The position numbers were made by a program, and so were the translations under genes. This document shows positions 33,575 through 43,594 of a stretch of 64,000 bases of DNA, in pieces; the first letter of the stretch is position 1, and every line of letters begins with the position of its first letter. Source of the DNA: Curvivirga sp965219885 (GTDB taxonomy: Bacteria > Pseudomonadota > Alphaproteobacteria > UBA8366 > Aestuariispiraceae). The notes beneath the pieces are model-generated. The model was not told the DNA's origin. It saw nothing but the letters and a program-made list of their open reading frames with translations, and searched no databases. The stretch is from the NCBI RefSeq assembly GCF_965219885.1, contig NZ_CBDCOT010000009.1:1302001-1366000 (forward strand), written 5' to 3'.

Positions 33575-35017
33575 ATGAGCAAAACTATGCTGAAATTTGT
33601 GGATCGCGCACGTCAAATGCCGACAAAGCGTTCTGCAGAAGATCGTTCAAAGGATTTTGGCGAAATCTATGAAGGTTTCGAAGATCAAGAAGCAAAAGAT
33701 CAATCTTCGCGTTGCTCGCAATGTGGTGTGCCTTTCTGTTCTGTGAATTGCCCGTTACATAATAATATTCCTGATTGGTTGATGATGACCGCCGAAGGGC
33801 GTCTGGAAGAGGCATATGAATTATCCTCCGCAACCAATACAATGCCGGAAATCTGTGGCCGCATTTGCCCACAAGATCGTCTTTGCGAAGGCAGCTGTGT
33901 GATTGAACAATCCGGCCATGAAACAGTGACTATTGGGTCTGTTGAAAAATATATTACGGACACCGCTTTCGAAAATGGTTGGGTTGAGCCGATCAAACCA
34001 ATGATCGAACGTGATCAGTCTGTAGGCATTATCGGCGCTGGCCCGGGTGGTTTTGCAGCTGCGGCGCGTTTACGTGGCATGGGCTATCAAGTTCATATCT
34101 ATGACCGCTATGACCGTGAAGGCGGCTTGCTTGTTTATGGGATTCCAAATTTCAAATTGGATAAATCCGTTGTGGCCCGTCGTGCGGATTGGTTGAAAGA
34201 TAGCGGCGTGACATTCCATATGGGCGTTAATGTCGGCGTTGATATGTCTTTTGAAGATATCAAATCAAAACATGATGCGGTTGTGATTGCGACAGGTGTA
34301 TATAAAGCACGCAACATTAAAGCACCGGGCGTTGGTTTGAAAAATGTATTGCCTGCTTTGACCTATTTGACAGCATCTAACAAAAAAGGTTTGGGTGATT
34401 CGGTTGAAGAATATGACAATGGCGCATTAAATGCCGAAGGCAAAAACGTTGTCGTTGTGGGCGGTGGTGATACCGCAATGGATTGTGTGCGTACTGCCAT
34501 TCGTCAAGGCGCAAAATCTGTTAAATGTCTCTATCGTCGTGACGAAGCAAATATGCCTGGTTCCGAACGTGAAACTGCCAATGCCAAAGAAGAAGGCGTT
34601 GAATTTGTTTGGTTATCTAATCCGGAAGCCTTTGTTGGTAACGACAAGGATGAAGTCACAGGTGTACGTGCGATTTCCATGCGTTTGGGGCCGCCAGATG
34701 CAACCGGTCGTCGTCAACCACGTCCGATCGAAGGGTCTTCCACTATTCATGATGCGGACTTGGCGATTTTGGCGCTAGGGTTTGAACCAGAAGAATTACC
34801 AACTTTATGGAACCAGCCGGAATTGCCTGTAACCAATTGGGGCACAGTCAAGGTTAATCACCGCACATCCATGACAGATATGGATGGGGTATTTGCCATT
34901 GGTGATATCGTTCGCGGGGCAAGCCTTGTGGTTTGGGCTGTGAAAGACGGTCATGACGCTGCGGATAATATCCATAAATATATGCAAGAAAAAACAGCAG
35001 CTGCAGCTGCGGAATAA
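33575..35017 (+). CDS. gltD: Glutamate synthase (NADPH) small subunit
   Basis: The beta subunit feeds electrons from NADPH through FAD and two 4Fe-4S clusters to the large subunit. The 480 residues start with the Cys-rich cluster domain (C-S-Q-C-G-V-P-F-C, then C-G-R-I-C-P-Q-D-R-L-C-E-G-S-C). FAD loop G-A-G-P-G-G-F-A-A-A and NADPH loop V-V-G-G-G-D-T-A-M-D follow. CAGGAG precedes ATG 33575. gltB follows after 22 bases. The two subunits make glutamate from glutamine and 2-oxoglutarate. Confidence 0.97.
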   Translation: MSKTMLKFVDRARQMPTKRSAEDRSKDFGEIYEGFEDQEAKDQSSRCSQCGVPFCSVNCPLHNNIPDWLMMTAEGRLEEAYELSSATNTMPEICGRICPQDRLCEGSCVIEQSGHETVTIGSVEKYITDTAFENGWVEPIKPMIERDQSVGIIGAGPGGFAAAARLRGMGYQVHIYDRYDREGGLLVYGIPNFKLDKSVVARRADWLKDSGVTFHMGVNVGVDMSFEDIKSKHDAVVIATGVYKARNIKAPGVGLKNVLPALTYLTASNKKGLGDSVEEYDNGALNAEGKNVVVVGGGDTAMDCVRTAIRQGAKSVKCLYRRDEANMPGSERETANAKEEGVEFVWLSNPEAFVGNDKDEVTGVRAISMRLGPPDATGRRQPRPIEGSSTIHDADLAILALGFEPEELPTLWNQPELPVTNWGTVKVNHRTSMTDMDGVFAIGDIVRGASLVVWAVKDGHDAADNIHKYMQEKTAAAAAE

Positions 35018-35039
35018 GTCGGGAAGAGTAGAGGAAAAC

Positions 35040-38000
35040 ATGATGAATAAAATCAACAAAGACCTGAATGTCGTTGAAAAACATGCTCTTCAAGCGAAAT
35101 ATCTGGCTGAAGAAGGCATGTATCTGCCAAATATGGAAACTGCCAATTGTGGTGTTGGTATGGTTGCGGCCCTTGATGGGGAAGCACGTCGTGATGTTGT
35201 GGAAGCTGGTATTGAAGCTTTGCAACAGCTTTGGCATCGTGGCGCGGTTGATGCCGATGGTAAAACAGGGGATGGTTGCGGTATCCATCTGCAAATCCCA
35301 CAAGAATTCTTTAAGGATCATATCCGTCGTATGGGGCAACAACCAGGCACAGGTGCCTTGGCGGTTGGTCAGGTTTTCTTGCCACGCACAGACCTTGGGA
35401 AACAGGAACGTGTACGTGAAATCGTAGAAAGCGAAATTATCGGCATGGGTCACCGTATTTACGGATGGCGTCAGGTGCCAGTGAATATTGGCGTGATTGG
35501 GACCAAAGCAAATGCAACCCGTCCAGAAATTGAGCAAATCCTTGTTGAAAATGCGCTGGATGTGGATGACGCACAGTTTGAAGTTGATCTTTATGTGATC
35601 CGTCGCCGCATTGAAAAAGCTGTTTTGGCAGAAAACTTAACAGAAGCATATATCTGTTCTCTGTCTTGTCGTTCTGTGATTTATAAAGGTTTGTTCTTGG
35701 CTGAAGAATTAACCGCTTTCTATCCGGATTTGTTGGATGAGCGTTTCGTATCCAACTTTGTAATTTATCATCAACGTTATTCTACAAACACTTTCCCAAG
35801 CTGGCCTTTGGCACAGCCATTCCGTGTCTTGGCACATAATGGTGAGATTAATACCCTACTTGGTAACGTGAACTGGATGAAATCCCATGAAACACGCATG
35901 GATGATCCTGTTTTCGGGGAACATGTAGAAGACATCAAACCAATTATCCAACCAGATAGTTCTGATAGTTCCGCATTAGATGCCGTATTTGAAGTCTTGG
36001 TACGTACCAAACGTCAATTGCCAGAGGTGAAATCCTTGTTGATGCCGGAAGCTTGGGAAAATTCCAAAGCTGTGCCGCAAAACCATAAAGATTTCTATGC
36101 GTATGCAAATAGTGTGATGGAACCATGGGATGGTCCGGCGGCGGTTTGTGCTTATTCTGGTCGGTGGTTATTGGCAGGCCTTGATCGTAACGGTCTACGT
36201 CCGTTGCGTTATGTGGTGACAGGCGATGGTCTTTTGATCGTTGGGTCTGAAGCGGGCATGGTAAAAGCGGATGAGAAAACCGTTGTCGAAAAAGGTCGCG
36301 TAGGTCCAGGTGACATGCTGGCGGTGAACCTTGAAGAAGGTAAGCTATATAACGACCGTGAATTGAAAGACATGGTTGCTGGCCTTGCCCCATTTGGGGA
36401 TTGGGTGAAAAACATCACTACTCTGGAACAGCTAGGTTCTGAACCTGTTGGTACCATCGGCGGTCTGGATAAGGCGGAATTACGTCGTCGTCAGGTGATT
36501 GCTGGTTGGACGATGGAAGAGCTTGAGTTGATCTTACAACCGATGTTGGAAGACGGCAAAGAAGCCACTGGATCAATGGGGGATGATACACCTGTTGCGG
36601 TTTTAAGTGAAAAATATCGTGGTCTTCATAACTATTTCCGTCAAAACTTCTCACAGGTAACAAACCCGCCAATCGATAGTTTGCGTGAACGTCCGGTGAT
36701 GAGTTTGTCCACACGTTTGGGTAACTTGGGTAACATTCTTGAAGAAGATGCCAACCAAGTGAAAATCCTTCAACTGGATAGCCCGGTTCTGTTAAATGGC
36801 GAATATGAAGCCATGCGCAAAAACCTTGGTGATACCGTTGCTGATCTGGATTGTGTGTTCGATCCAAAGGCAGGGTCTTCTGCGTTACGTGATGCGGTTT
36901 ATGCATTACAACAACAAGCGGAAGATGCTGTACGTCGCGGGGCCGCACAACTTGTGTTGACCGATGAAAAAGTGGGGCCTGACGCAGCCCCAATTCCAAT
37001 GATCTTGGCTGTCGCGGCCGTTCATACCCATTTGGTGAAATCTCAATTGCGTACATTTGTAAGCTTGAACGTACGCTCTGGTGAGGCATTGGATGTACAT
37101 TTCTATGCCGTATTGGTTGGTGTGGGCGCAACATCCATCAACGCCTACATGACTATGGAAGTAATCGCAGATCGTCACGCCAAAGGGTTGTTAGGTGATA
37201 TCAGCCTTGAAAAGGCGATGTTGAATTACAAGAAATCCATCGGTGATGGTTTATTAAAAATCATGGCGAAGATGGGTATTTCTATTATCTCATCTTATCG
37301 TGGTGGATATAACTTTGAAGCTGTCGGTCTATCCCGTAGCTTGGTTGCGGAATTTTTCCCGGGTCTTCCAAGCCGTATTTCCGGTATTGGTCTATCTGGT
37401 TTGCAAAGCCAAGTGATTGCACAGCATGAAAAAGCTTATCTTGCTGCGGCAGCAACATTGCCGGTTGGTGGTTTCTATCGCTATCGTAATGGCGGGGAAA
37501 AACATGCTTGGGAAGCTGGTTTGATTCATACATTGCAAACGGCTGTTTCCACAGATTCTTATGCAACTTACCTGAAATATTCCAAAGGCTGCCATAGCGG
37601 TGCGCCAGTGAATTTACGTGATTTATTGGATTTCGAAAAAGTTCAGGCACCGATTTCTGTTGATGATGTGGAATCTATCACTGAAATTCGTAAGCGTTTA
37701 GTGGCACCGGGTATTTCCCTTGGTGCGTTGAGCCCGGAGGCCCATGAAACAATTGCGATTGCCATGAACCGTATCGGTGCGAAATCTGACTCTGGTGAGG
37801 GGGGTGAAGATGCAAAACGTTATAAGCCATATAAAAATGGTGATAACGCCTCTTCTGCAATCAAGCAGGTTGCCTCTGGTCGTTTCGGTGTGACAGCTGA
37901 ATATCTGAACAATTGTAAAGAGATTGAGATTAAAGTTGCCCAAGGTGCAAAACCGGGTGAAGGCGGTCAGTTACCTGGCTTTAAGGTTTCCGGTGTCATT

Positions 38001-39587
38001 GCAAAATTGCGTCATGCGACAGAAGGCGTGACATTGATCAGCCCGCCACCACATCACGATATTTATTCTATCGAGGATTTGGCGCAGTTGATTTATGACC
38101 TAAAACAAATCAACCCGGATGCATCCGTTTGTGTGAAATTGGTGGCCCGTGCGGGCATTGGTACTATTGCCGCAGGTGTTGCAAAAGCCCATGCGGATAG
38201 CATTATGATTTCTGGTCATTCTGGTGGTACAGGGGCTAGTCCACAAACATCCATCAAATATGCAGGCCTTCCATGGGAGATGGGCTTGGCAGAGGCGCAT
38301 CAGGTATTGAGCCTTAATGGTCTTCGTCACAAAGTACGTCTTCGTACAGATGGTGGTTTGAAAACAGGTCGTGATGTTGTAATCGCTGCGATTTTGGGTG
38401 CGGAAGAATTCGGTCTTGGAACAGCAACATTGGTGGCGATGGGATGTATTATGGTGCGTCAATGTCATTCCAACACATGTCCGGTCGGCGTATGTACCCA
38501 AGACCCTAAGATGATCGATAAGTTTGTTGGTACACCTGAAAAAGTTGTGAACTTGTTTAGTTTTGTTGCGGAAGAAGTTCGTGAGATTTTAGCAGAACTT
38601 GGCGTGTCTTCTCTAAACGAAGTGATTGGTCGTACAGACTTGCTTCGTCAGGTAAGCCGTGGTGCGGCTCACTTGGATGACCTCGATTTGAACCCGTTAC
38701 TTGCACGTGCAGATGCAGGTCCTGAAGGCATGATCTGTACATTAGATGGTCGTAATGATGTGCCTGAAACATTGGATGCACAAATGATCGAAGATGCGGA
38801 AAATCTCTTTGATCGTGGTGAGAAGATGCAACTTCAATATAACATCCGTAATACGTATCGTGCGATTGGTACCAAGATCAGTTCCAAAATCACTCGTCAA
38901 TTTGGTATGGCGAAATTGAACCCGGGTCATTTGACTGTACGTATGCGTGGGTCTGCTGGTCAATCTTTAGGCGCCTTCGCGGTACAAGGGTTGAAACTGG
39001 AAGTGATCGGGGATTCAAACGATTATGTAGGTAAAGGTCTATCAGGTGGCAGCATCGTGGTACGTCCAATCGCAACAAGTCCGTTAGAAAGCCATAAAAA
39101 CACCATCATTGGTAACACATGTATGTATGGTGCGACGGCAGGTACGCTTTATGCGGCGGGTCAAGCGGGTGAACGTTTTGCGGTACGTAATTCTGGTGCG
39201 ACAGCGGTGATTGAAGGCTGTGGGTCCAATGGTTGTGAATATATGACAGGTGGTCGTGTGATGATCCTTGGCAATGTTGGTGACAACTTTGGTGCAGGCA
39301 TGACAGGCGGTATGGCGTTTGTGTTGGATCGTGATGGCAGCTTTGAAGAGCGTATCAATCCTGAAACTATCGGCCTTTATAGCCTAGAGAATGACTATTG
39401 GGCGGATCAATGTAAATCCATGCTTGAAGATCATTATCGTGAAACGCATTCCAAATGGGCGGATACATTACTGTCTGAATGGGATCGTGTACGTGGCATG
39501 TTCCGTCATGTGGTGCCACATGAAATTCTAGACAAGCTGGAACAGCCTGTTGAAACAGTTACCCCAACTGTAGGAGCAGCTGAGTAA
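35040..39587 (+). CDS. gltB: Glutamate synthase (NADPH) large subunit
   Basis: The alpha subunit of GOGAT has 1515 residues from ATG 35040 (GAGGAAAA upstream). A propeptide of about 36 residues precedes N-C-G-V-G-M-V, so the mature enzyme starts with the catalytic Cys of the glutamine amidotransferase domain. A central domain, the FMN barrel domain (S-G-H-S-G-G-T-G-A-S-P) with 3Fe-4S cysteines (C-x5-C-x4-C in the C-I-M-V-R-Q-C-H region), and the C-terminal GXGXG beta-helix follow. The order gltD-gltB is reversed relative to E. coli. The open frame extends upstream to 34953 but overlaps gltD, so the ATG is preferred. Confidence 0.97.
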   Translation: MMNKINKDLNVVEKHALQAKYLAEEGMYLPNMETANCGVGMVAALDGEARRDVVEAGIEALQQLWHRGAVDADGKTGDGCGIHLQIPQEFFKDHIRRMGQQPGTGALAVGQVFLPRTDLGKQERVREIVESEIIGMGHRIYGWRQVPVNIGVIGTKANATRPEIEQILVENALDVDDAQFEVDLYVIRRRIEKAVLAENLTEAYICSLSCRSVIYKGLFLAEELTAFYPDLLDERFVSNFVIYHQRYSTNTFPSWPLAQPFRVLAHNGEINTLLGNVNWMKSHETRMDDPVFGEHVEDIKPIIQPDSSDSSALDAVFEVLVRTKRQLPEVKSLLMPEAWENSKAVPQNHKDFYAYANSVMEPWDGPAAVCAYSGRWLLAGLDRNGLRPLRYVVTGDGLLIVGSEAGMVKADEKTVVEKGRVGPGDMLAVNLEEGKLYNDRELKDMVAGLAPFGDWVKNITTLEQLGSEPVGTIGGLDKAELRRRQVIAGWTMEELELILQPMLEDGKEATGSMGDDTPVAVLSEKYRGLHNYFRQNFSQVTNPPIDSLRERPVMSLSTRLGNLGNILEEDANQVKILQLDSPVLLNGEYEAMRKNLGDTVADLDCVFDPKAGSSALRDAVYALQQQAEDAVRRGAAQLVLTDEKVGPDAAPIPMILAVAAVHTHLVKSQLRTFVSLNVRSGEALDVHFYAVLVGVGATSINAYMTMEVIADRHAKGLLGDISLEKAMLNYKKSIGDGLLKIMAKMGISIISSYRGGYNFEAVGLSRSLVAEFFPGLPSRISGIGLSGLQSQVIAQHEKAYLAAAATLPVGGFYRYRNGGEKHAWEAGLIHTLQTAVSTDSYATYLKYSKGCHSGAPVNLRDLLDFEKVQAPISVDDVESITEIRKRLVAPGISLGALSPEAHETIAIAMNRIGAKSDSGEGGEDAKRYKPYKNGDNASSAIKQVASGRFGVTAEYLNNCKEIEIKVAQGAKPGEGGQLPGFKVSGVIAKLRHATEGVTLISPPPHHDIYSIEDLAQLIYDLKQINPDASVCVKLVARAGIGTIAAGVAKAHADSIMISGHSGGTGASPQTSIKYAGLPWEMGLAEAHQVLSLNGLRHKVRLRTDGGLKTGRDVVIAAILGAEEFGLGTATLVAMGCIMVRQCHSNTCPVGVCTQDPKMIDKFVGTPEKVVNLFSFVAEEVREILAELGVSSLNEVIGRTDLLRQVSRGAAHLDDLDLNPLLARADAGPEGMICTLDGRNDVPETLDAQMIEDAENLFDRGEKMQLQYNIRNTYRAIGTKISSKITRQFGMAKLNPGHLTVRMRGSAGQSLGAFAVQGLKLEVIGDSNDYVGKGLSGGSIVVRPIATSPLESHKNTIIGNTCMYGATAGTLYAAGQAGERFAVRNSGATAVIEGCGSNGCEYMTGGRVMILGNVGDNFGAGMTGGMAFVLDRDGSFEERINPETIGLYSLENDYWADQCKSMLEDHYRETHSKWADTLLSEWDRVRGMFRHVVPHEILDKLEQPVETVTPTVGAAE

Positions 39588-39633
39588 GAAGACCCCTTTT
39601 TACTCGATTAAAGTTGTTCTCTCAGAACATACT

Positions 39634-39666
39634 GGCCCTGTCTCTTCGGAACAGGGCCGTTTTTTC
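39634..39666 (+). terminator. Rho-independent terminator after gltB
   Basis: GGCCCTGT and ACAGGGCC form an 8-bp GC-rich stem with a nine-base loop containing TTCG, followed by GTTTTTTC. It ends the gltDB transcript. Confidence 0.9.
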
Positions 39667-39693
39667 TTTTAAGATGAGATAAAGATAGATGCG

Positions 39694-40452
39694 TTATTCG
39701 CCACTTCTATTATGAAAATCGTCAAGCGCGTCTTGAAGGATTTTGGCGACCTGTGGCTTAGACCTTGGAACAGCAAGATAACGCTGCACATATTCAAGTG
39801 GTGGGGATACCTCCTCAAACATGTTTTCTACATTTTGTTGTTTTGTGGCTTCCTTGAGGACATTTCTATCGCCAATGATTAAATCGACTCTTTTGTTGAG
39901 TAGCTTTTGTAGTAACATTTCATTGGTGATCGTTGAATATTGCATATTTTCAATGCATTTTGCGTCCTCAATAATTGCGGGGTAGCGATAACCTGAAATA
40001 GCCCCAATTTTATATGGTGATAGATCACATATGGACTTCCATGATTTGATCTTAGTATCATTTTTTCGGCCCCAAATGACCGTAGGGCTACCTTTGGGGG
40101 TAATAGGGCCAACCAAAATATATTTTTTTGCACGTTCTTCCGCATAACGCCATGGGAGAGAGGCATCCACCATTGCTTTATCCGTTAAGGCGACTGTTCG
40201 TTTCCACGGATGGGCCGTTAGATTGAATTTGATTTCTTTGTTTTCTAGAGCTTTTTTTAATGTATGGATTAGAATACCGGAAGCTATGCCATCACGATTT
40301 TGATAGGTGAATGGAGAAAACTCACCATCGTAGCTGATCTCTAAAACTAATGAATTCGTATCTGATGCTGCACTAATATTGGTTTGGAATATAGCAAACG
40401 TTACGAATAGTATTTTTAGAAGCCAGAACTTATAAATCGTTACATATTTCAT
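39694..40452 (-). CDS. Orphan periplasmic solute-binding protein (SBP_bac_3-like)
   Basis: The 252-residue protein has a signal peptide (M-K-Y-V-T-I-Y-K, hydrophobic core, I-S-A-A-S). The mature part fits family 3: F-S-P-F-T-Y, G-I-A-S-G-I-L-I-H-T-L, H-P-W-K-R-T and G-A-I-S-G-Y-R-Y-P. It is the third such gene in the window and again lacks transporter partners. It lies alone between gltB and a hypothetical gene. The ligand is unknown. Confidence 0.8.
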   Translation of the reverse strand: MKYVTIYKFWLLKILFVTFAIFQTNISAASDTNSLVLEISYDGEFSPFTYQNRDGIASGILIHTLKKALENKEIKFNLTAHPWKRTVALTDKAMVDASLPWRYAEERAKKYILVGPITPKGSPTVIWGRKNDTKIKSWKSICDLSPYKIGAISGYRYPAIIEDAKCIENMQYSTITNEMLLQKLLNKRVDLIIGDRNVLKEATKQQNVENMFEEVSPPLEYVQRYLAVPRSKPQVAKILQDALDDFHNRSGE

Positions 40453-40568
40453 TGGTTTATCAATGTTATCTATCTGTTTTTTAAGACTACAATAAGTTTC
40501 AATTGATATCTAGATAGATAAATCTTGCAAATTTGCAGATAAGCTTTAAGATCTATCAGTTTTCAAAG

Positions 40569-41105
40569 CTATTTTTTGTCTTTTTCCTCTTGGATTTTGG
40601 CAAGCGTAGCCTCAAGACGGTCCAAAATGGCAGCTTCTTCTGCGGTTTCCTCCGCGGATTTATCTTCATAAGGAAAGTCGGTTTCGGAATAGAAAGGCCA
40701 GCGGAAAGCATAGGTTTCTGGTTCATCTATTTCTAACGTGCCCATGGCATATTGTTGCAACATATCTTCAGCGATAATAGCAATAAAACCAGCGGCGATT
40801 TCTTGACCTACGCCCGTTGGATTAACCAGAAACTGGCTTGAATGCATCAAGCGGGCATGATGATCTTCATGTTCGTGAAGATAACGTGCTAGATGTGTGG
40901 TATAGGCCTGTTCCGGCACCGTCTTGGTTAATTCCTTTGGGGCCGCATCGATGGCTTGTGACAGGATAATATAGGCAAGGTTCTCGCGATGTTGAAACGC
41001 TTTCAAGGTTTCCACATTATTGATCACCCGGTCGAAATAGAGGCGCATATCATCACTAAGCGCGCCAAGTTTTTTCGTAACAATTGTCAAATATGGTGAA
41101 GACAA
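40569..41105 (-). CDS. Hypothetical protein, Glu/Lys-rich tail
   Basis: The 178-residue protein seems to start at TTG 41105 with AAAGG upstream. It is mainly helical, with E-H-E-D-H-H-A-R-L-M near residue 80 and a highly charged C-terminal tail (E-E-T-A-E-E-A-A, K-I-Q-E-E-K-D-K-K) suggestive of a coiled coil. There is no signal peptide or membrane segment. No family is recognised. It lies downstream of phoB, separated by a strong terminator, so it has its own promoter. Confidence 0.7.
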   Translation of the reverse strand: MSSPYLTIVTKKLGALSDDMRLYFDRVINNVETLKAFQHRENLAYIILSQAIDAAPKELTKTVPEQAYTTHLARYLHEHEDHHARLMHSSQFLVNPTGVGQEIAAGFIAIIAEDMLQQYAMGTLEIDEPETYAFRWPFYSETDFPYEDKSAEETAEEAAILDRLEATLAKIQEEKDKK

Positions 41106-41173
41106 ATCTAAAACCTTTGTGAGTTATCCTTATGACAAAGCAGGATAATCACGCTTTGGCGAGTTTTCCAGAT

Positions 41174-41211
41174 AAAAACAGGAGGTAAATGAAAATTTAC
41201 CTCCTGTTTTT
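41174..41211. terminator. Strong bidirectional terminator after phoB
   Basis: A perfect 17-bp stem (AAAAACAGGAGGTAAAT and its reverse complement) with a four-base loop has A/T tails on both strands. It closes the pst-phoU-phoB block on the minus strand. Confidence 0.9.
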
Positions 41212-41233
41212 GATTTCAACTGTAAGCTTGGTC

Positions 41234-41929
41234 TTAAACTTTGCTATCATCCAAAGAATAACCTGCAGAACGTACCGTGCGGATCAGGTCCGGCAACCCA
41301 CCGTCATTCAGGTTTTTACGAAGACGACGGATATGAACATCAACTGTACGTGTTTCCACATAGACATCACGCCCCCAAACCATATCCAGTAACTGTTCAC
41401 GGGAATAAACACGACCTGGATTTTCCATGAAGTGACGCAGCAATTTAAATTCGGTTGGGCCTAATTTGATTTCGGTATCATCGCGATAAACACGTAAGGA
41501 AACCAAATCCATCAATAAGCCACCTACGCTTAAGTTATCTGCGGCAAGAGATGGGCGCGCCCGACGAAGGACAGCTTGAATACGTGCTTGTAATTCACTT
41601 GGGGAGAAGGGCTTTACCATATAGTCATCTGCACCGGACTCAAGGCCCCGTACAGTGTCTGATTCTTCGCCACGCGCCGTTAACATGATGATCGGTAAAT
41701 TCTTATGGTCCGGATTACGACGCAAGCGGCGGCAAATTTCCACCCCTGATACATGTGGAAGCATCCAGTCAACCAATAGCAGGTCCGGCTGTTCTTCTTC
41801 CACCATAATGAGGCCTTCCTCACCATCCATCGCAGCTGTTACTTCATAACCGGATTTTTCCAAATTATATTTTAACAAAGTTACCACTGCGGCTTCGTCT
41901 TCGATGATTAGAATTTTGCCTTGGCTCAT
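41234..41929 (-). CDS. phoB: Phosphate regulon response regulator PhoB
   Basis: PhoB is an OmpR-type activator of phosphate-starvation genes. Its 231 residues have a receiver domain with the phosphorylated Asp in L-L-V-D-W-M-L-P, Lys in M-V-K-P-F-S, and a C-terminal winged helix with R-T-V-D-V-H-I-R-R-L-R-K. It is the last gene of pstSCAB-phoU-phoB. The partner kinase PhoR is not in this locus and must lie elsewhere. Confidence 0.95.
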   Translation of the reverse strand: MSQGKILIIEDEAAVVTLLKYNLEKSGYEVTAAMDGEEGLIMVEEEQPDLLLVDWMLPHVSGVEICRRLRRNPDHKNLPIIMLTARGEESDTVRGLESGADDYMVKPFSPSELQARIQAVLRRARPSLAADNLSVGGLLMDLVSLRVYRDDTEIKLGPTEFKLLRHFMENPGRVYSREQLLDMVWGRDVYVETRTVDVHIRRLRKNLNDGGLPDLIRTVRSAGYSLDDSKV

Positions 41930-41983
41930 AGTCTTTATCCGTCTTTAGTCTAAGTCGTCTTAAATGAAAAAGAGATATCTCTT

Positions 41984-42697
41984 TTAATCTAGTGATTCAT
42001 ATTTAGAAGCATCCGCTTTAGGGCGATCTGCCAATGATTCACCTGTTTTTGTGAAGTAAATTGATTCTGCAATATTCGTTGCCAAATCACCAACACGCTC
42101 GATGTTTTTAGCTACAAACATCAGATGAGAGGCAGCCGTAATATTACGTGGATCTTCCATCATATAGGTTAAGATTTCACGGAACAGGCTTGTGTAATGG
42201 GCATCGATATCTTCATCTTTTTCCCATACTTGCACCGCTTTTTCTTCATCCCCGGCAAGGAAAGCATCGAAAATATCGCGAAGCTGTGTTTGCACAGATT
42301 GCCCCATACGTACGACACTTTTCATCACTGGCATAGCAGGGAACTGGCTCATTACTAGGGTGCGTTTACCAATGTTTTTTGCATAATCACCGATGCGTTC
42401 GATATCAGAAGCTGCTTTCATAGCAGAAATAATGAAACGCAAATCATCTGCCATTGGTTGGCGAAGGGCAATCAATCGGATTGCGGCTGCATCAACATCT
42501 GCTTCCAGTTGATCAATCTCTTTGTCGCGTTGTTTTACTTTTAAGGCCAATTCCTCATCACGGGCATCTACCGCTTTTAAGGAATTTGCAAATTGAGTTT
42601 CCACCAAACCAGACATCTGGCTTACGAGGCGATACAACTCATCCAAATCCTGGTCATAAGCTGTAACGATATGGTCTGAACCGACTGTCGTATTCAT
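41984..42697 (-). CDS. phoU: Phosphate transport regulator PhoU
   Basis: PhoU is a cytoplasmic helical protein that mediates repression of the Pho regulon by the Pst transporter and PhoR. The 237 residues have two repeats of a three-helix bundle with the metal-binding E/D-x3-D patterns (A-S-D-I-E-R-I-G-D-Y-A-K-N and N-I-E-R-V-G-D-L-A-T-N). The length is normal. It sits 28 bases after pstB and 54 bases before phoB. Confidence 0.96.
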   Translation of the reverse strand: MNTTVGSDHIVTAYDQDLDELYRLVSQMSGLVETQFANSLKAVDARDEELALKVKQRDKEIDQLEADVDAAAIRLIALRQPMADDLRFIISAMKAASDIERIGDYAKNIGKRTLVMSQFPAMPVMKSVVRMGQSVQTQLRDIFDAFLAGDEEKAVQVWEKDEDIDAHYTSLFREILTYMMEDPRNITAASHLMFVAKNIERVGDLATNIAESIYFTKTGESLADRPKADASKYESLD

Positions 42698-42725
42698 TTA
42701 CTTTAATCCTATGTTAAAATGCAGC

Positions 42726-43529
42726 TTAACCAAAGCGGCCTGTAATATACCCTTGGGTACGTTCGTCTTCAGGGTTGGTAAAGATTTGATCTGTTTCACC
42801 CATCTCAACCAGATGACCCAAATGGAAGAAGGCTGTACGCTGTGAAACACGTGCGGCTTGTTGCATAGAGTGGGTTACGATGGCGATGGTGAAGTTTTCA
42901 CGCAATTCATGAATAAGTTCTTCTATCTTGGCGGTTGCAATCGGATCAAGCGCGGAACATGGCTCATCCATCAAGATTACTTCCGGGCGAACGGCAATGG
43001 CACGTGCAATACATAGACGTTGTTGCTGACCACCGGAAAGGCCAGTTCCCGGAGCATCAAGGCGATCTTTTACTTCATCCCAGATGGATGCTTTACGCAA
43101 AGATGTTTCAACAATTTCTTCAAGATCGGTTTTATTGTCCACTAAACCATGGATTTTTGGACCGTACGCGACATTGTCGAAAATGGATTTCGGGAATGGA
43201 TTTGGCTTTTGGAACACCATACCAACGCGGGCACGAAGATGAACCGGGTCGACTGACTTTTCATAGATATCTTCGCCATCCACAGTGATTTTACCTTCGA
43301 TGCGACAGATGTCGACCGTATCATTCATACGGTTTAAGCAGCGCAAGAAGGTGGATTTACCACAACCGGATGGTCCGATCAGTGCGGTCACTTCACGGTC
43401 ATAGATGTCGATATTTACGTCAAATAACGCTTGTTTCTCGCCATAGAATACCTTCACGTCTTTCCCCTGCATTTTGATCGCACGATCAGCTGGGTAATTA
43501 ACTACTTCGGATTGCTCTAGATTTTTCAT
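42726..43529 (-). CDS. pstB: Phosphate ABC transporter ATP-binding protein PstB
   Basis: PstB is the ATPase of the high-affinity phosphate importer. The start chosen is ATG 43529, which has CAGGA eight bases upstream; longer starts lack one. The 267 residues contain Walker A G-P-S-G-C-G-K-S-T, the Q-loop region Q-K-P-N-P-F-P, signature L-S-G-G-Q-Q-Q-R and Walker B I-L-M-D-E-P. These are diagnostic for PstB. Confidence 0.96.
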   Translation of the reverse strand: MKNLEQSEVVNYPADRAIKMQGKDVKVFYGEKQALFDVNIDIYDREVTALIGPSGCGKSTFLRCLNRMNDTVDICRIEGKITVDGEDIYEKSVDPVHLRARVGMVFQKPNPFPKSIFDNVAYGPKIHGLVDNKTDLEEIVETSLRKASIWDEVKDRLDAPGTGLSGGQQQRLCIARAIAVRPEVILMDEPCSALDPIATAKIEELIHELRENFTIAIVTHSMQQAARVSQRTAFFHLGHLVEMGETDQIFTNPEDERTQGYITGRFG

Positions 43530-43594
43530 ATTAATTCCTGACATTTTCGATGTCACTTTCTAAAAAACTGGCTCAATTATACACTGGTTTTGAA

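Noticed and set aside
33349..33582. 77-codon minus-strand frame upstream of gltD
   Set aside because: It overlaps the gltD start, occupies the gltD ribosome binding site, and shows no family or signal.
34854..35537. 227-codon minus-strand frame across the gltD-gltB junction
   Set aside because: It overlaps both well-supported genes, and has no ribosome binding site or recognisable motif.
36418..37134. Long open frame antisense to gltB (238 codons)
   Set aside because: It lies entirely within the highly conserved gltB coding sequence on the other strand and its translation is rich in His, Gln, Pro and Tyr without domain features, as expected for a shadow frame.
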